DNA from: Parvicella sp041583015
Lineage (GTDB): Bacteria; Bacteroidota; Bacteroidia; Flavobacteriales_D; Parvicellaceae
Reading direction: 5' to 3'
DNA length: 39,603 nt
Assembly: GCA_041583015.1 (NCBI GenBank)
Contig: JBFHGR010000017.1
Span: forward strand, 1-39,603
Shown: piece by piece, positions 8,139-16,195 of the stretch
How positions within the stretch are numbered: the first letter of the stretch is position 1
Layout of the letters: the number at the start of each line of letters is the position of its first letter
Translations under genes and position numbers: made by a program
Notes under the pieces: model-generated
Seen by the model: the letters and a program-made list of their open reading frames with translations, nothing else
Told to the model about the DNA's origin: nothing
Databases searched by the model: none

Positions 8139-9716
8139 TTAATTGTAGTTCTCAGCCATTTGTTTAGCAACATTTGCTAAGGTATCAGTAACTTCATCAG
8201 TTAGTTTACCTGCTTTTAATGTTGACAATACATCTGCATGAGAATTTCTAAGTGTTCTAAGGTAATCCTCTTCAAACTGCTTAACTTTATTAACAGGTAC
8301 AGAATTCAACATTCCTTTTGTACCACAGTAAATAATAGCAATTTGTTCTTCTACTGGTAGAGGTGACCCTTCATTTTGCTTCAAAATCTCAACATTTCTA
8401 GCACCTTTTTCTAATACCGCTTTTGTGGCAGCATCAAGGTCAGAACCAAATTTAGCAAATGCTTCCAATTCTCTGTATTGAGCTTGATCTAATTTCAAAG
8501 TACCAGCAACTTTCTTCATTGACTTAATCTGAGCGTTACCACCAACACGAGATACAGAAATACCTACGTTAATAGCTGGACGAACACCAGAGTTAAACAA
8601 GTTAGCTTCTAAGAATATCTGTCCATCAGTAATCGAAATTACGTTAGTAGGGATATATGCAGAAACGTCACCTGCTTGTGTTTCAATGATTGGCAATGCT
8701 GTTAAAGACCCTCCACCTTTTACGATTGGTTTAAGCGATTCTGGTAAATCATTCATCTGAGCAGCAATTGTGTCAGAAGAGTTAATTTTTGCAGCTCTCT
8801 CTAATAATCTACTGTGAAGGTAAAATACATCACCTGGGTATGCCTCACGACCTGGAGGTCTTCTTAATAATAAAGATACCTCACGGTATGCAACCGCTTG
8901 TTTTGATAAATCATCAAAAACGATTAAAGCTGGTCTACCAGTATCTCTAAAGAACTCTCCAACAGCAGCACCAGTAAACGGAGCATAAAACTGCATTGGA
9001 GCAGGATCAGATGCGTTTGACGCTACAACAACTGTATAAGCCATGGCACCAGCATCTTCTAATTTCTTAACAATTCCAGCAACAGTAGAACCTTTTTGAC
9101 CTACTGCAACATAGATACAGAAAACAGGTTCTCCTCGGTCATAAAATTCTTTCTGGTTAATTATAGTATCAATACATACAGTAGTTTTACCAGTACCTCT
9201 ATCTCCAATAACCAACTCACGTTGACCTCTTCCTACAGGAATCATTGCATCTACAGATTTAACACCTGTTTGCAAAGGCTCAGTAACTGGTTGACGGTAA
9301 ATTACACCTGGTGCTTTTCTTTCGATTGGCATTTGATATAAAGTTCCTTCTATTGGCCCTTTTCCATCAATTGGTTGACCTAAAGTATTGATAACTCTTC
9401 CTAATAAACCTTCACCTACTTCAACAGATGCAATTTTATTAGTTCTCTTAACTGTATCTCCTTCTTTTACGTCATTAGAACCTCCTAAAAGTACAGCTCC
9501 TACGTTGTCTTCTTCTAAGTTCAAAGCAATCGCTTGTAATCCGCTATCAAATTGGATTAACTCACCATATTGAACGCTAGATAAACCATAAATACGAGCA
9601 ATACCATCTCCTACTTGAAGAACGGTACCAACTTCTTCTAATTCGGCTGCCGATTTTACTCCTGAAAGTTGTTCTCTAAGGATGGCTGATACTTCTGCCG
9701 GTTTAATTCCTGCCAT
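8139..9716 (-). CDS. atpA: ATP synthase F1 alpha subunit
   Basis: At 525 residues this is a full-length alpha subunit, the non-catalytic nucleotide-binding partner of beta. It shows the P-loop GDRGTGKTT at 171-179, the Walker B region LIVFDDLSKQ (265-273), and the arginine finger Arg390 in GISVSRVGG. The latter reaches into the neighbouring catalytic site. The N-terminus MAGIKPAEVSAIL is the membrane-distal piece that binds the delta subunit. It lies 35 bases after atpH and 27 before atpG in the same operon. No deviation from the family is visible. Confidence 0.98.
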   Translation of the reverse strand: MAGIKPAEVSAILREQLSGVKSAAELEEVGTVLQVGDGIARIYGLSSVQYGELIQFDSGLQAIALNLEEDNVGAVLLGGSNDVKEGDTVKRTNKIASVEVGEGLLGRVINTLGQPIDGKGPIEGTLYQMPIERKAPGVIYRQPVTEPLQTGVKSVDAMIPVGRGQRELVIGDRGTGKTTVCIDTIINQKEFYDRGEPVFCIYVAVGQKGSTVAGIVKKLEDAGAMAYTVVVASNASDPAPMQFYAPFTGAAVGEFFRDTGRPALIVFDDLSKQAVAYREVSLLLRRPPGREAYPGDVFYLHSRLLERAAKINSSDTIAAQMNDLPESLKPIVKGGGSLTALPIIETQAGDVSAYIPTNVISITDGQIFLEANLFNSGVRPAINVGISVSRVGGNAQIKSMKKVAGTLKLDQAQYRELEAFAKFGSDLDAATKAVLEKGARNVEILKQNEGSPLPVEEQIAIIYCGTKGMLNSVPVNKVKQFEEDYLRTLRNSHADVLSTLKAGKLTDEVTDTLANVAKQMAENYN

Positions 9717-9751
9717 AATTTTGATTATTTACTATAACTAAATGTTTGTTC

Positions 9752-10291
9752 TTAATTTTTTATTAACTCTTGTTTAAGTGTATTGAACTGATTAAGGATA
9801 CTAGCATCAATTTGCTTATCTCCCATTTTCAGAATAAACCCTCCTAATAATTTAGGATCTATCGTTTCAACAACTTCAGCATTTGTTGCTCCTTGTTTTG
9901 CAGCAATTGCTAATATTTTTGCCTTTTGAGCTTCATCCAATTTAACTGCAGAGGTAACTTCTACAAGTGAAATGTTTTTATGCATTTTATATTCAAGGAC
10001 ATAAGCATAAGCAATATCTCCTAAAACACCTACACGATTCTTTTCAACTATTAACTTCAAAAAATCGTTAGTTAAAGCATTTACCTTTCCAGAGAAAATA
10101 GCGATTAAAATATCTCCTTTTTTCTCAGACTTTATAATTGGGTTCTTCAACACGGCCACCAATTCAGCACTTTCAGCAAGTGTAGCACCGATTGTGTGCA
10201 TATCCGTATAGACAGCGTCAATAGCATTTTTTTCCAATGCTAAAGCCATAAGTGATTTTGCGTATCTTCTCGCTGCTAATGAATTCGCCAT
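9752..10291 (-). CDS. atpH: ATP synthase F1 delta subunit
   Basis: This 179-residue protein links the alpha crown of F1 to the peripheral stalk b dimer. Recognisable parts are the N-terminal LAARRYAKSLMALA (helix bundle that binds alpha) and the C-terminal DPKLLGGFILKMGDKQIDAS, the family signature region. Its ATG is two bases after the atpF stop, so translation is probably coupled. Length is normal. Confidence 0.96.
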   Translation of the reverse strand: MANSLAARRYAKSLMALALEKNAIDAVYTDMHTIGATLAESAELVAVLKNPIIKSEKKGDILIAIFSGKVNALTNDFLKLIVEKNRVGVLGDIAYAYVLEYKMHKNISLVEVTSAVKLDEAQKAKILAIAAKQGATNAEVVETIDPKLLGGFILKMGDKQIDASILNQFNTLKQELIKN

Positions 10292-10293
10292 AA

Positions 10294-10788
10294 TTAGTTG
10301 AGTGTTACGTCTTCTATTAAATTATCTACCAAAGTTTTCTGTTTGTCATCTGAAGAAAGTTTTTCTTTCACAACTTTCTCTGCAATTTCAATTGACAATA
10401 TAGCCACTTGATTCTTGATTTCAGACATAGCAGCATTTTTCTCTGCTTTAATTTCCTCTCTAGCAGACACCATGATTTTTTCAGACTCAAGTTTTGCAGA
10501 TTCTTTTGCTTCTGCAATAATTTTATCTTTTGTTTCTTTTGCTTCACGCATTAATTGCTCACGTGCAGCCAAAGCTTCCTTTTTCATCTCATCATTCTGA
10601 GACTTTAATTTAGCCATATCAAGCTTTGCCATTTCAGCAGCTTTCAAAGCATCATCGATTTTACTTTCTCTTTCTTTTACTGCTGTTAAAACAGGTTTCC
10701 AAGCAAACTTTTTCAGTAGGACTAACAACACTAAGAAAACAAGTGTTGTCCAAATCATCAAACCAAAACTGGGCGTTACTAAATCCAT
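10294..10788 (-). CDS. atpF: ATP synthase Fo b subunit
   Basis: The 164-residue protein has one N-terminal membrane helix (about residues 8-27, LMIWTTLVFLVLLVLL) followed by KKFAWKPV and a long charged helix (about 35-160) typical of the dimeric peripheral stalk. The order b then delta then alpha is canonical. A terminator-like hairpin lies in the 87-base gap separating it from atpE, so its mRNA may be made at a lower level than that of atpE; this is inferred from sequence only. Confidence 0.97.
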   Translation of the reverse strand: MDLVTPSFGLMIWTTLVFLVLLVLLKKFAWKPVLTAVKERESKIDDALKAAEMAKLDMAKLKSQNDEMKKEALAAREQLMREAKETKDKIIAEAKESAKLESEKIMVSAREEIKAEKNAAMSEIKNQVAILSIEIAEKVVKEKLSSDDKQKTLVDNLIEDVTLN

Positions 10789-10828
10789 ATTATATTCTAA
10801 TTAAAATAAATTTCTTTTAAACAAAATT

Positions 10829-10870
10829 AAAAAAGACAAGTGAGTTGGCAATCCCAACCCACTGTCTTTT
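10829..10870 (-). terminator. Terminator-like hairpin inside the atp operon, between atpE and atpF
   Basis: Read on the minus strand, AAAAGACA (10870-10863) pairs with TGTCTTTT (10838-10831), and TGGGTTGG (10861-10854) pairs with CCAACTCA (10848-10841) with one G-T pair; the loop is five bases. The structure is followed by further T at 10830-10829, giving a run of six. It starts five bases after the atpE stop. It probably acts as a partial terminator or as a 3'-end stabiliser that raises atpB-atpE mRNA over the distal genes. Confidence 0.75.
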
Positions 10871-10875
10871 AAGAA

Positions 10876-11097
10876 TTATTTTTGTAGCATCGCTACAACA
10901 ATTCCAAATAATGCAGCACCCTCAACAAGAGCAGCAGCAATAATCATAGCAGTCTGAATCTTGTCAGCAGCTTCTGGTTGTCTAGCAATTGCATCCATTG
11001 CAGATCCACCAATTTTACCGATACCAAGACCAGCACCTAATACAGCAAGTCCTCCACCTAGAGCGGCAAGACCAATATGTAACGTTACTTCTTCCAT
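10876..11097 (-). CDS. atpE: ATP synthase Fo c subunit (proteolipid)
   Basis: This 73-residue hairpin of two membrane helices forms the rotor ring. The glycine-rich first helix (LAALGGGLAVLGAGLGIG), the polar loop ARQPEA at 38-43 and the ion-binding Glu59 in AALVEGAALFG are clear. The residue after Glu59 is glycine, and the Gln and Glu-Ser pattern of sodium-binding rings is missing, so protons are the likely coupling ion. It lies 38 bases after atpB. The hairpin just downstream could favour its high expression, as many copies per complex are needed. Confidence 0.97.
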   Translation of the reverse strand: MEEVTLHIGLAALGGGLAVLGAGLGIGKIGGSAMDAIARQPEAADKIQTAMIIAAALVEGAALFGIVVAMLQK

Positions 11098-11135
11098 AAT
11101 TGTTTATTTTTTATTTTAGTTTATAATTATGCTAT

Positions 11136-12218
11136 TTAATGGTGAGCCTCCTCAACTGCCATACCTATAAACAATGCTGATAGCATCGTAAAGATATACG
11201 CTTGTAAGAACGCTACTAATATCTCCAACACAGAGATAAATAAAGCCATAGGAACAGACAAACCTGCCCATGCGGCACTTTGATTAACGAAAATAATCGA
11301 AATCAATGAAATAATAATAATGTGTCCCGCAGTAATATTCGCAAACAAACGAATCATTAATGCAATCGGTTTAATAAAAATACCAGCCAATTCAATAGGA
11401 ACCAAAATTGGATACAATGCTACTGGCACACCAGGAGGCAAAAAGATATGACTCCAAAATGACTTTTTAGAATGAATCAATTGAATCACCAACATAAACA
11501 ATGCTAAAGTCATTGTTACAGAAATATTTCCAGTTAAGTTTGGATTGGTCAACACTGGAATTAACCCCAATATATTTCCACATAAGATAAAGAAAAACAC
11601 TGTTAACAAGAAAGGCATAAACCTCTCCGGACCAGTTTTAATATTATTCTTAGCCACGTCATCTCTTACAAATAAAATCAACGGCTCCATCCATGACGCC
11701 AAACCTTTTGGTGCAACCGAACCATTTTTAGTATAATATTTACCAACTGCTCTAAACACCAACACCAAAATAATCGCCACTAAAAAAAGTGTTGCAACAT
11801 TTTTAGTAATCGACATATCAAAAGGCTTAACAGCATTCAAAACCTCACCTATTGAATGATCCACTTCTAGATGATGTTCTCCAGGATTCAACTCATAAAT
11901 CTTCTCATGAGACTTAACGAAGTTCATTCCATTTTTCTCTACAACATGATGTCCATGATCATCATGATGAAATTCTGAAGACATAAAAATCGCCATCCCT
12001 TGAGACCCAAACACTATTACTGGCAATGGAATAGTAACCGCATCTTCCCCTTCTCCTACTATATGAATTTCATGCGCATCCAAAACGTGATGGGTTGCAA
12101 AAGAAACAGGATCGAAATCATTCTCCTTCTCCCCCTCATCACTTGCGTTAGCAGTTGCAAAAGCAAATGTCGCTAAAAATGTCAAAATCAATGACTTAAA
12201 ATAAGTTCCAAACTTCAT
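11136..12218 (-). CDS. atpB: ATP synthase Fo a subunit with exported N-terminal extension
   Basis: The 360-residue protein is about 90 residues longer than the E. coli subunit. The extra length is N-terminal: a signal-peptide-like segment (residues 1-26, ending ATANAS) and a polar region to about 135 that includes a histidine-rich patch EFHHDDHGHH at 82-91. The membrane part follows, with the essential Arg290 in LMIRLFANITAGH, which lets protons pass between the two half channels. Such an extension is usual for Bacteroidota AtpB. It is the first gene of the operon, 40 bases from a well-formed promoter. Confidence 0.96.
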   Translation of the reverse strand: MKFGTYFKSLILTFLATFAFATANASDEGEKENDFDPVSFATHHVLDAHEIHIVGEGEDAVTIPLPVIVFGSQGMAIFMSSEFHHDDHGHHVVEKNGMNFVKSHEKIYELNPGEHHLEVDHSIGEVLNAVKPFDMSITKNVATLFLVAIILVLVFRAVGKYYTKNGSVAPKGLASWMEPLILFVRDDVAKNNIKTGPERFMPFLLTVFFFILCGNILGLIPVLTNPNLTGNISVTMTLALFMLVIQLIHSKKSFWSHIFLPPGVPVALYPILVPIELAGIFIKPIALMIRLFANITAGHIIIISLISIIFVNQSAAWAGLSVPMALFISVLEILVAFLQAYIFTMLSALFIGMAVEEAHH

Positions 12219-12258
12219 TTCTGAGTATTTTTTATATCTTAACTTTCAAAATCGGGTG

Positions 12259-12289
12259 CAAAGGTAGGCTTTCGTTCAAACAATACAAG
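12259..12289 (-). promoter_or_regulatory. Promoter of the ATP synthase operon
   Basis: On the minus strand CTTG (12289-12286) is followed after exactly 19 bases by TACCTTTG (12266-12259), a full match to the Bacteroidota -7 consensus TAnnTTTG with a TTG-type -33 box. The -7 box ends 40 bases before the atpB ATG. Confidence 0.8.
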
Positions 12290-12375
12290 TCTAAAACAAA
12301 ATAATTTTTATCAGTTTAGCTAAGTTGTTAACATTTGCAAATAATCAACACTTTTCAACAGATAAACAATTCAGC

Positions 12376-12405
12376 TTTGAAGCATATTTTTTTTTGCTAC
12401 TTTTG
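12376..12405 (+). promoter_or_regulatory. Promoter of the penicillin-binding protein gene
   Basis: TTTG (12376-12379), an 18-base spacer and TACTTTTG (12398-12405) match the Bacteroidota -33/-7 promoter. Transcription should start near 12411, leaving a short leader before the ATG at 12427. This argues against the upstream TTG at 12325 as the start codon. Confidence 0.75.
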
Positions 12406-12426
12406 AGCTTTATAGGAAAAGTTAGG

Positions 12427-14982
12427 ATGAACGAACATCAAGAAGAACAAGACAAAGTACCAGTTAAGCAACCTAAAAGAAAATTAAAAGGTTGGGTAAA
12501 ATGGTCATTTATAGTGTTACTATGGCTAGCACTACTCTCTCCATACCTTGGAATTAGAGGAATGTTATTCATTGCCGATGATGGTAATTTGCCAGGTTTT
12601 GACCAATTGGAGAATCCTCAAAGTAATCTAGCATCTGTAGTAATTTCTGAAGATGGTGTGGAATTAGGTAAATATTTTAGAGAAAATAGAACTAACGCAT
12701 CCTTCAATGAACTTTCTCCGTATTTGATTCAAGCCCTGATAGCTACTGAAGATGAAAGGTTTCACCAACATTCCGGTGTTGATATTAGAGCAACAGGAAG
12801 AGTTATAAAAGGAGTGGTTACAGGAAACTCACAGGGAGGAGGTAGTACGATTTCTCAACAATTGGCAAAAATGCTTTTCCCTAGAGAAAAAATGTCTAAA
12901 ATAGAATTGGTAAAAAGAAAATTTAAAGAATGGATTATTGCCACTAGATTAGAACGAGCTTATACAAAAGAAGAAATCATAGCTATGTATTTCAATAAGT
13001 TTGACTTCCTTAATAATGCTGTCGGTATTAATTCTGCAGCGATGGTTTACTTTGGTAAAAAGCCAATAGATTTAGATTTGCATGAAGCTGCTATGCTTGT
13101 AGGAATGGCTAAAAACCCATCAATGTTTAATCCCCTTAGAAAAGCTGACACCGTATTGGTAAGACGATCGGTAGTATTTTCTCAGATGAAGAAAAGCAAT
13201 TTCATTACACAAGCAGAATATGACTCTTTAAAAGTTTTACCCTTAGGCTTAAATTATACTAAAGTGGACCACCAAACTGGTCTTGCTCCCTATTTTAGAG
13301 AAACATTAAGAGGTGAAGTAAGCAACTTACTAGAAGAGAAAAACGAAGATGGATCTTTAAAAATTCATAAATCCGATGGATCGGCATATGACATTTATGC
13401 TGATGGTCTTAAAATTTACACCACTATTGACTCTAGAATGCAAGAATACGCTGAATGGGCAGTTCAGGAGCATTTAAAATTTGAGTTACAAGAAGATTTC
13501 TTTGCCAATAATAAAAAATGGAAAAAACCTCCTTTTTCCAATGATTTGAATCAAGGTCAAATTGACACCATTATGATGACTGCCAAGAAGCAGTCTCAGA
13601 TGTATAAAAAATTGACAGGCAAAGTTTGTGCTTACTGCGAAAGACCATCAGTTTGGCTAAAAAAGACAGAAACACATTATCATTGTGAATATTGTCATCA
13701 TGATGAACCTATTCGTACCGAAGAACAAATTAATGAAATCTTCGATACTCCCAAACCAATGAAAATTTTTGATTGGCAATCGGAGCATTACGAGAAGGAC
13801 ACTATCCTTTCACCAATGGATTCAATCAGGTATTATAAAAGTTTGTTAAGAGCATCGATGGTTTCTATGAATCCTCACAACGGACATGTAAAGGCATGGG
13901 TAGGAGGTCCATATTTTCAACACTTCAAGTATGACATGGTCAAAAAAGGGAGGAGACAAGTTGGCTCTACTTTTAAACCATTCGTTTATGCAACAGCACT
14001 TTCTGTTGGAGCAATAACTCCATGCACATCAGTACCAGATATTTCATATTGTGTAGAAATTCCTTACAATAAATACAGAAATAAAATGTGGTGCCCTGGA
14101 AATGCGGGATCTAAACTAACAGGAGCAATGACACCTATTCCATATGCATTAGCATCTTCTATGAACAACATAACGGCTTATGTTATTGGATTACAAGATG
14201 GAGTAATGCCAAGTAAAGTTTGGGATAGAGTTGGTCAACTAGGCATTGACACTACTGGTTATTTACCTGTCCCTTCTATGGCTCTAGGTGTTCTTGACCT
14301 AAGTGTTTACGAAATGGTTGGTGGAATGTGTTCATTTGTAAACAAAGGTATATATATTGAACCCGTTTACATAATTCGTGTGGAAGACAAAAATGGTAAT
14401 ATTATTTATGAGCCTGAACAAAAGGTAACAAGAGTTTGGAGCGATGAAATTGCTTATACTATGCTGAGTATAATGAAGAGAACAACATCAGGAATTCAAC
14501 ATCCAACTTTAAAGAAAAGCAATGGCAACAGGATGGTTGGAGGTACCGCACTAAGAATAAGAGGAAAGCAAACAGAGAAAAGACCATATGCCGGTCTTAA
14601 AATGCCCATTGCAGCAAAAACTGGAACAACTCAGAATCAATCAGATGGATGGTTCATGGGGCTTACTCCCGATCTTGTAACTGGTGTTTGGGTAGGTGCT
14701 GAGGATAGGTCAGTAAGGTTTAGAAGCCTTCAACTAGGAATGGGAACCAATATGGCATTACCAATGTGGGCATATTACATGCACAAGGTATATGAAGATA
14801 GCACATTAAACATTTCTCAAGGTGATTTCCCTAGGCCTGCTAGTATCATAAAAGATCCTATAGATTGTAATTCGGAATTTGACTCCTCCCCTCTTAACTT
14901 TAATTTTAATGGGACTGATGGAGATGGTTTAGACTGGAACGAAAGTGATAGTTTTGAAAGTGACTCAACTTGGACACCTTAA
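12427..14982 (+). CDS. Class A penicillin-binding protein (PBP1A-like) with a four-cysteine insert
   Basis: This bifunctional peptidoglycan glycosyltransferase/transpeptidase is 851 residues from the ATG chosen here (the frame is open from a TTG at 12325, which lies upstream of the promoter). A cytoplasmic basic tail and one membrane helix (about 30-48) come first. The glycosyltransferase domain shows TEDERFHQHSG with Glu108 and GGSTISQQLAKM. The transpeptidase has Ser514-T-F-Lys517, SMN at 578-580 and KTG at 731-733, so both activities look intact. Between the domains, residues 401-423 carry CAYC and CEYC 15 residues apart, a zinc-ribbon-like pattern I do not expect in this enzyme family. 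The stop is 32 bases before scoA. Confidence 0.93.
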   Translation: MNEHQEEQDKVPVKQPKRKLKGWVKWSFIVLLWLALLSPYLGIRGMLFIADDGNLPGFDQLENPQSNLASVVISEDGVELGKYFRENRTNASFNELSPYLIQALIATEDERFHQHSGVDIRATGRVIKGVVTGNSQGGGSTISQQLAKMLFPREKMSKIELVKRKFKEWIIATRLERAYTKEEIIAMYFNKFDFLNNAVGINSAAMVYFGKKPIDLDLHEAAMLVGMAKNPSMFNPLRKADTVLVRRSVVFSQMKKSNFITQAEYDSLKVLPLGLNYTKVDHQTGLAPYFRETLRGEVSNLLEEKNEDGSLKIHKSDGSAYDIYADGLKIYTTIDSRMQEYAEWAVQEHLKFELQEDFFANNKKWKKPPFSNDLNQGQIDTIMMTAKKQSQMYKKLTGKVCAYCERPSVWLKKTETHYHCEYCHHDEPIRTEEQINEIFDTPKPMKIFDWQSEHYEKDTILSPMDSIRYYKSLLRASMVSMNPHNGHVKAWVGGPYFQHFKYDMVKKGRRQVGSTFKPFVYATALSVGAITPCTSVPDISYCVEIPYNKYRNKMWCPGNAGSKLTGAMTPIPYALASSMNNITAYVIGLQDGVMPSKVWDRVGQLGIDTTGYLPVPSMALGVLDLSVYEMVGGMCSFVNKGIYIEPVYIIRVEDKNGNIIYEPEQKVTRVWSDEIAYTMLSIMKRTTSGIQHPTLKKSNGNRMVGGTALRIRGKQTEKRPYAGLKMPIAAKTGTTQNQSDGWFMGLTPDLVTGVWVGAEDRSVRFRSLQLGMGTNMALPMWAYYMHKVYEDSTLNISQGDFPRPASIIKDPIDCNSEFDSSPLNFNFNGTDGDGLDWNESDSFESDSTWTP

Positions 14983-15014
14983 AAGTGTTTATTAATTTAA
15001 TAAAAAAACAGCAC

Positions 15015-15710
15015 ATGAATAAAGTTGTAAAAAATGCGAAAGAAGCTTGTAAAGGCATCGAAAACGGAATGACCATCATGCTTGGAGGCTTCGGACTCTG
15101 TGGTATTCCTGAAAATAGCATTACTGAATTGGTTAATAAAAAAACGACAAACTTAACATGCATTTCAAATAATGCTGGTGTTGATGATTTTGGCCTTGGT
15201 TTGCTTTTGCAAGGGAAACAAATAAAAAAAATGATTTCTTCTTATGTTGGAGAGAATGATGAATTTGAAAGACAAATGCTTAGTGGAGAATTAGATGTAG
15301 AACTTACTCCTCAAGGAACATTGGCTGAAAAATGCAGAGCAGCTCAAGCAGGAATACCGGCATTTTTTACTCCAGCAGGATACGGCACAGAGGTAGCCGA
15401 AGGAAAAGAAGTAAGAGAATTCAATGGGAAAATGTACATTATGGAGGAAGCTTACAAAGCTGATTTCGCTATTGTAAAAGCATGGAAAGGAGATACTGCT
15501 GGAAACCTAATTTTTAAAGGAACAGCAAGAAACTTTAATCCCAACATGTGCGGTGCAGGTAAGGTTACCATTGCAGAGGTAGAAGAGTTAGTACCTGCAG
15601 GAGAATTAGATCCAAACGAAATTCACATTCCTGGAATTCTAGTAAATAGGATTTTTAAAGGACAGAATTACGAGAAGAGAATTGAAAAGGTAACAACTAG
15701 AAAGAGATAG
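15015..15710 (+). CDS. scoA: 3-oxoacid CoA-transferase subunit A
   Basis: The 231-residue alpha subunit moves CoA between succinyl-CoA and acetoacetate or a related 3-oxoacid, together with the B subunit at 16196. Seen directly are the glycine-rich MLGGFGLCGIPENSI and NNAGVDDFGLGLLL segments and GTLAEKCRAAQAGIPAFFTP, all typical of the family. The frame is open from an ATG at 14970 inside the PBP gene, but MNKVVKNAKEACKGI from 15015 matches the usual N-terminus and length. Normally scoB follows almost at once. Here 485 bases intervene and hold a separate cassette, which is the odd point of this locus. Confidence 0.92.
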   Translation: MNKVVKNAKEACKGIENGMTIMLGGFGLCGIPENSITELVNKKTTNLTCISNNAGVDDFGLGLLLQGKQIKKMISSYVGENDEFERQMLSGELDVELTPQGTLAEKCRAAQAGIPAFFTPAGYGTEVAEGKEVREFNGKMYIMEEAYKADFAIVKAWKGDTAGNLIFKGTARNFNPNMCGAGKVTIAEVEELVPAGELDPNEIHIPGILVNRIFKGQNYEKRIEKVTTRKR

Positions 15711-15719
15711 TATTTTAGA

Positions 15720-15760
15720 AATGTAACAATTTACCAAAATACAATTGTAACAATTCTGAC
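15720..15760 (+). repeat. Left octamer array flanking the four-helix-bundle cassette
   Basis: Five consecutive units of 7-9 bases, each starting AA and ending C, follow one another: AATGTAAC, AATTTACC, AAAATAC, AATTGTAAC, AATTCTGAC. The array begins nine bases after the scoA stop. The same octamer recurs in inverted orientation on the far side of the small gene. Confidence 0.7.
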
Positions 15761-15790
15761 GTTCTTAAAAGCTTTAGTAAAAAAAATGAA

Positions 15791-16150
15791 ATGATTAAAA
15801 AAGGCAATCCAATTGTAGATAAGACAATTCAATTTTCATTGGATATTATCTCATTTTGTGAAACCTTAAACAAGTCAGGATATCATGTTTTTGCTAAACA
15901 ACTGATTAGATCAGGGACATCAATAGGGGCTAATGTTGCAGAATCTCAAAACGCTGAGAGCAAAGCTGATTTTATTCATAAGATTAAAATTGCTACAAAG
16001 GAATTAGAAGAAACAAAATATTGGTTAACATTATGCCAAAAGTCAGATTCATTACCTTTTGACCAAAAGTTGGAGAAACAGATTATAGAAATAGGATTAA
16101 TATTATACAAAATACTAAGTAGTGCCAAAACAAAGACAATCAAAAATTAG
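15791..16150 (+). CDS. Four-helix-bundle protein (23S rRNA intervening-sequence protein family)
   Basis: The 119-residue product contains the family hallmark almost in full: LIRSGTSIGANVAESQNAES (about residues 37-56), then KADFIHKIKIATKELEETKYWL. Members form pentameric four-helix bundles; they are encoded inside rRNA intervening sequences or as stand-alone genes, and their function is not established. The start is the second of two nearby ATGs (15788 is out of frame), giving MIKKGNPIVDKT. The stop at 16148-16150 overlaps the first unit of the right octamer array. It is inserted between the two subunit genes of one enzyme, with the same orientation as both. Confidence 0.92.
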   Translation: MIKKGNPIVDKTIQFSLDIISFCETLNKSGYHVFAKQLIRSGTSIGANVAESQNAESKADFIHKIKIATKELEETKYWLTLCQKSDSLPFDQKLEKQIIEIGLILYKILSSAKTKTIKN

Positions 16151-16180
16151 TACATTGATTTATTGTTACATTGCTACATT
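16149..16180 (-). repeat. Right octamer array flanking the four-helix-bundle cassette
   Basis: On the minus strand four contiguous octamers read AATGTAGC, AATGTAAC, AATAAATC, AATGTACT (16180 down to 16149). The phase is exact at eight bases. It mirrors the array at 15720-15760. Confidence 0.75.
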
Positions 16181-16195
16181 ATAAATTTTTAATTT

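Larger units (their letters stand above)
15720..16180 (+). mobile_element. Putative mobile cassette with four-helix-bundle gene and inverted octamer ends
   Basis: About 460 bases split scoA from scoB. The cassette consists of one small gene framed by degenerate octamer arrays in opposite orientation; the 10-mer ATGTAACAAT at 15721-15730 is exactly reverse-complemented at 16162-16171. The gene product belongs to the family found in 23S rRNA intervening sequences, which also sit between complementary ends that fold as a stem. No target duplication or transposase is visible, so movement is inferred from position, ends and gene family. Confidence 0.5.

Noticed and set aside
10876..11097. Sodium-type c ring.
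   Set aside because: The Gln and Glu-Ser ligand pattern of sodium-binding c subunits is missing; Gly follows Glu59.
14970..15014. Upstream ATG for scoA inside the end of the PBP gene.
   Set aside because: It would add 15 residues absent from the usual N-terminus; the ATG at 15015 gives the family's normal length.
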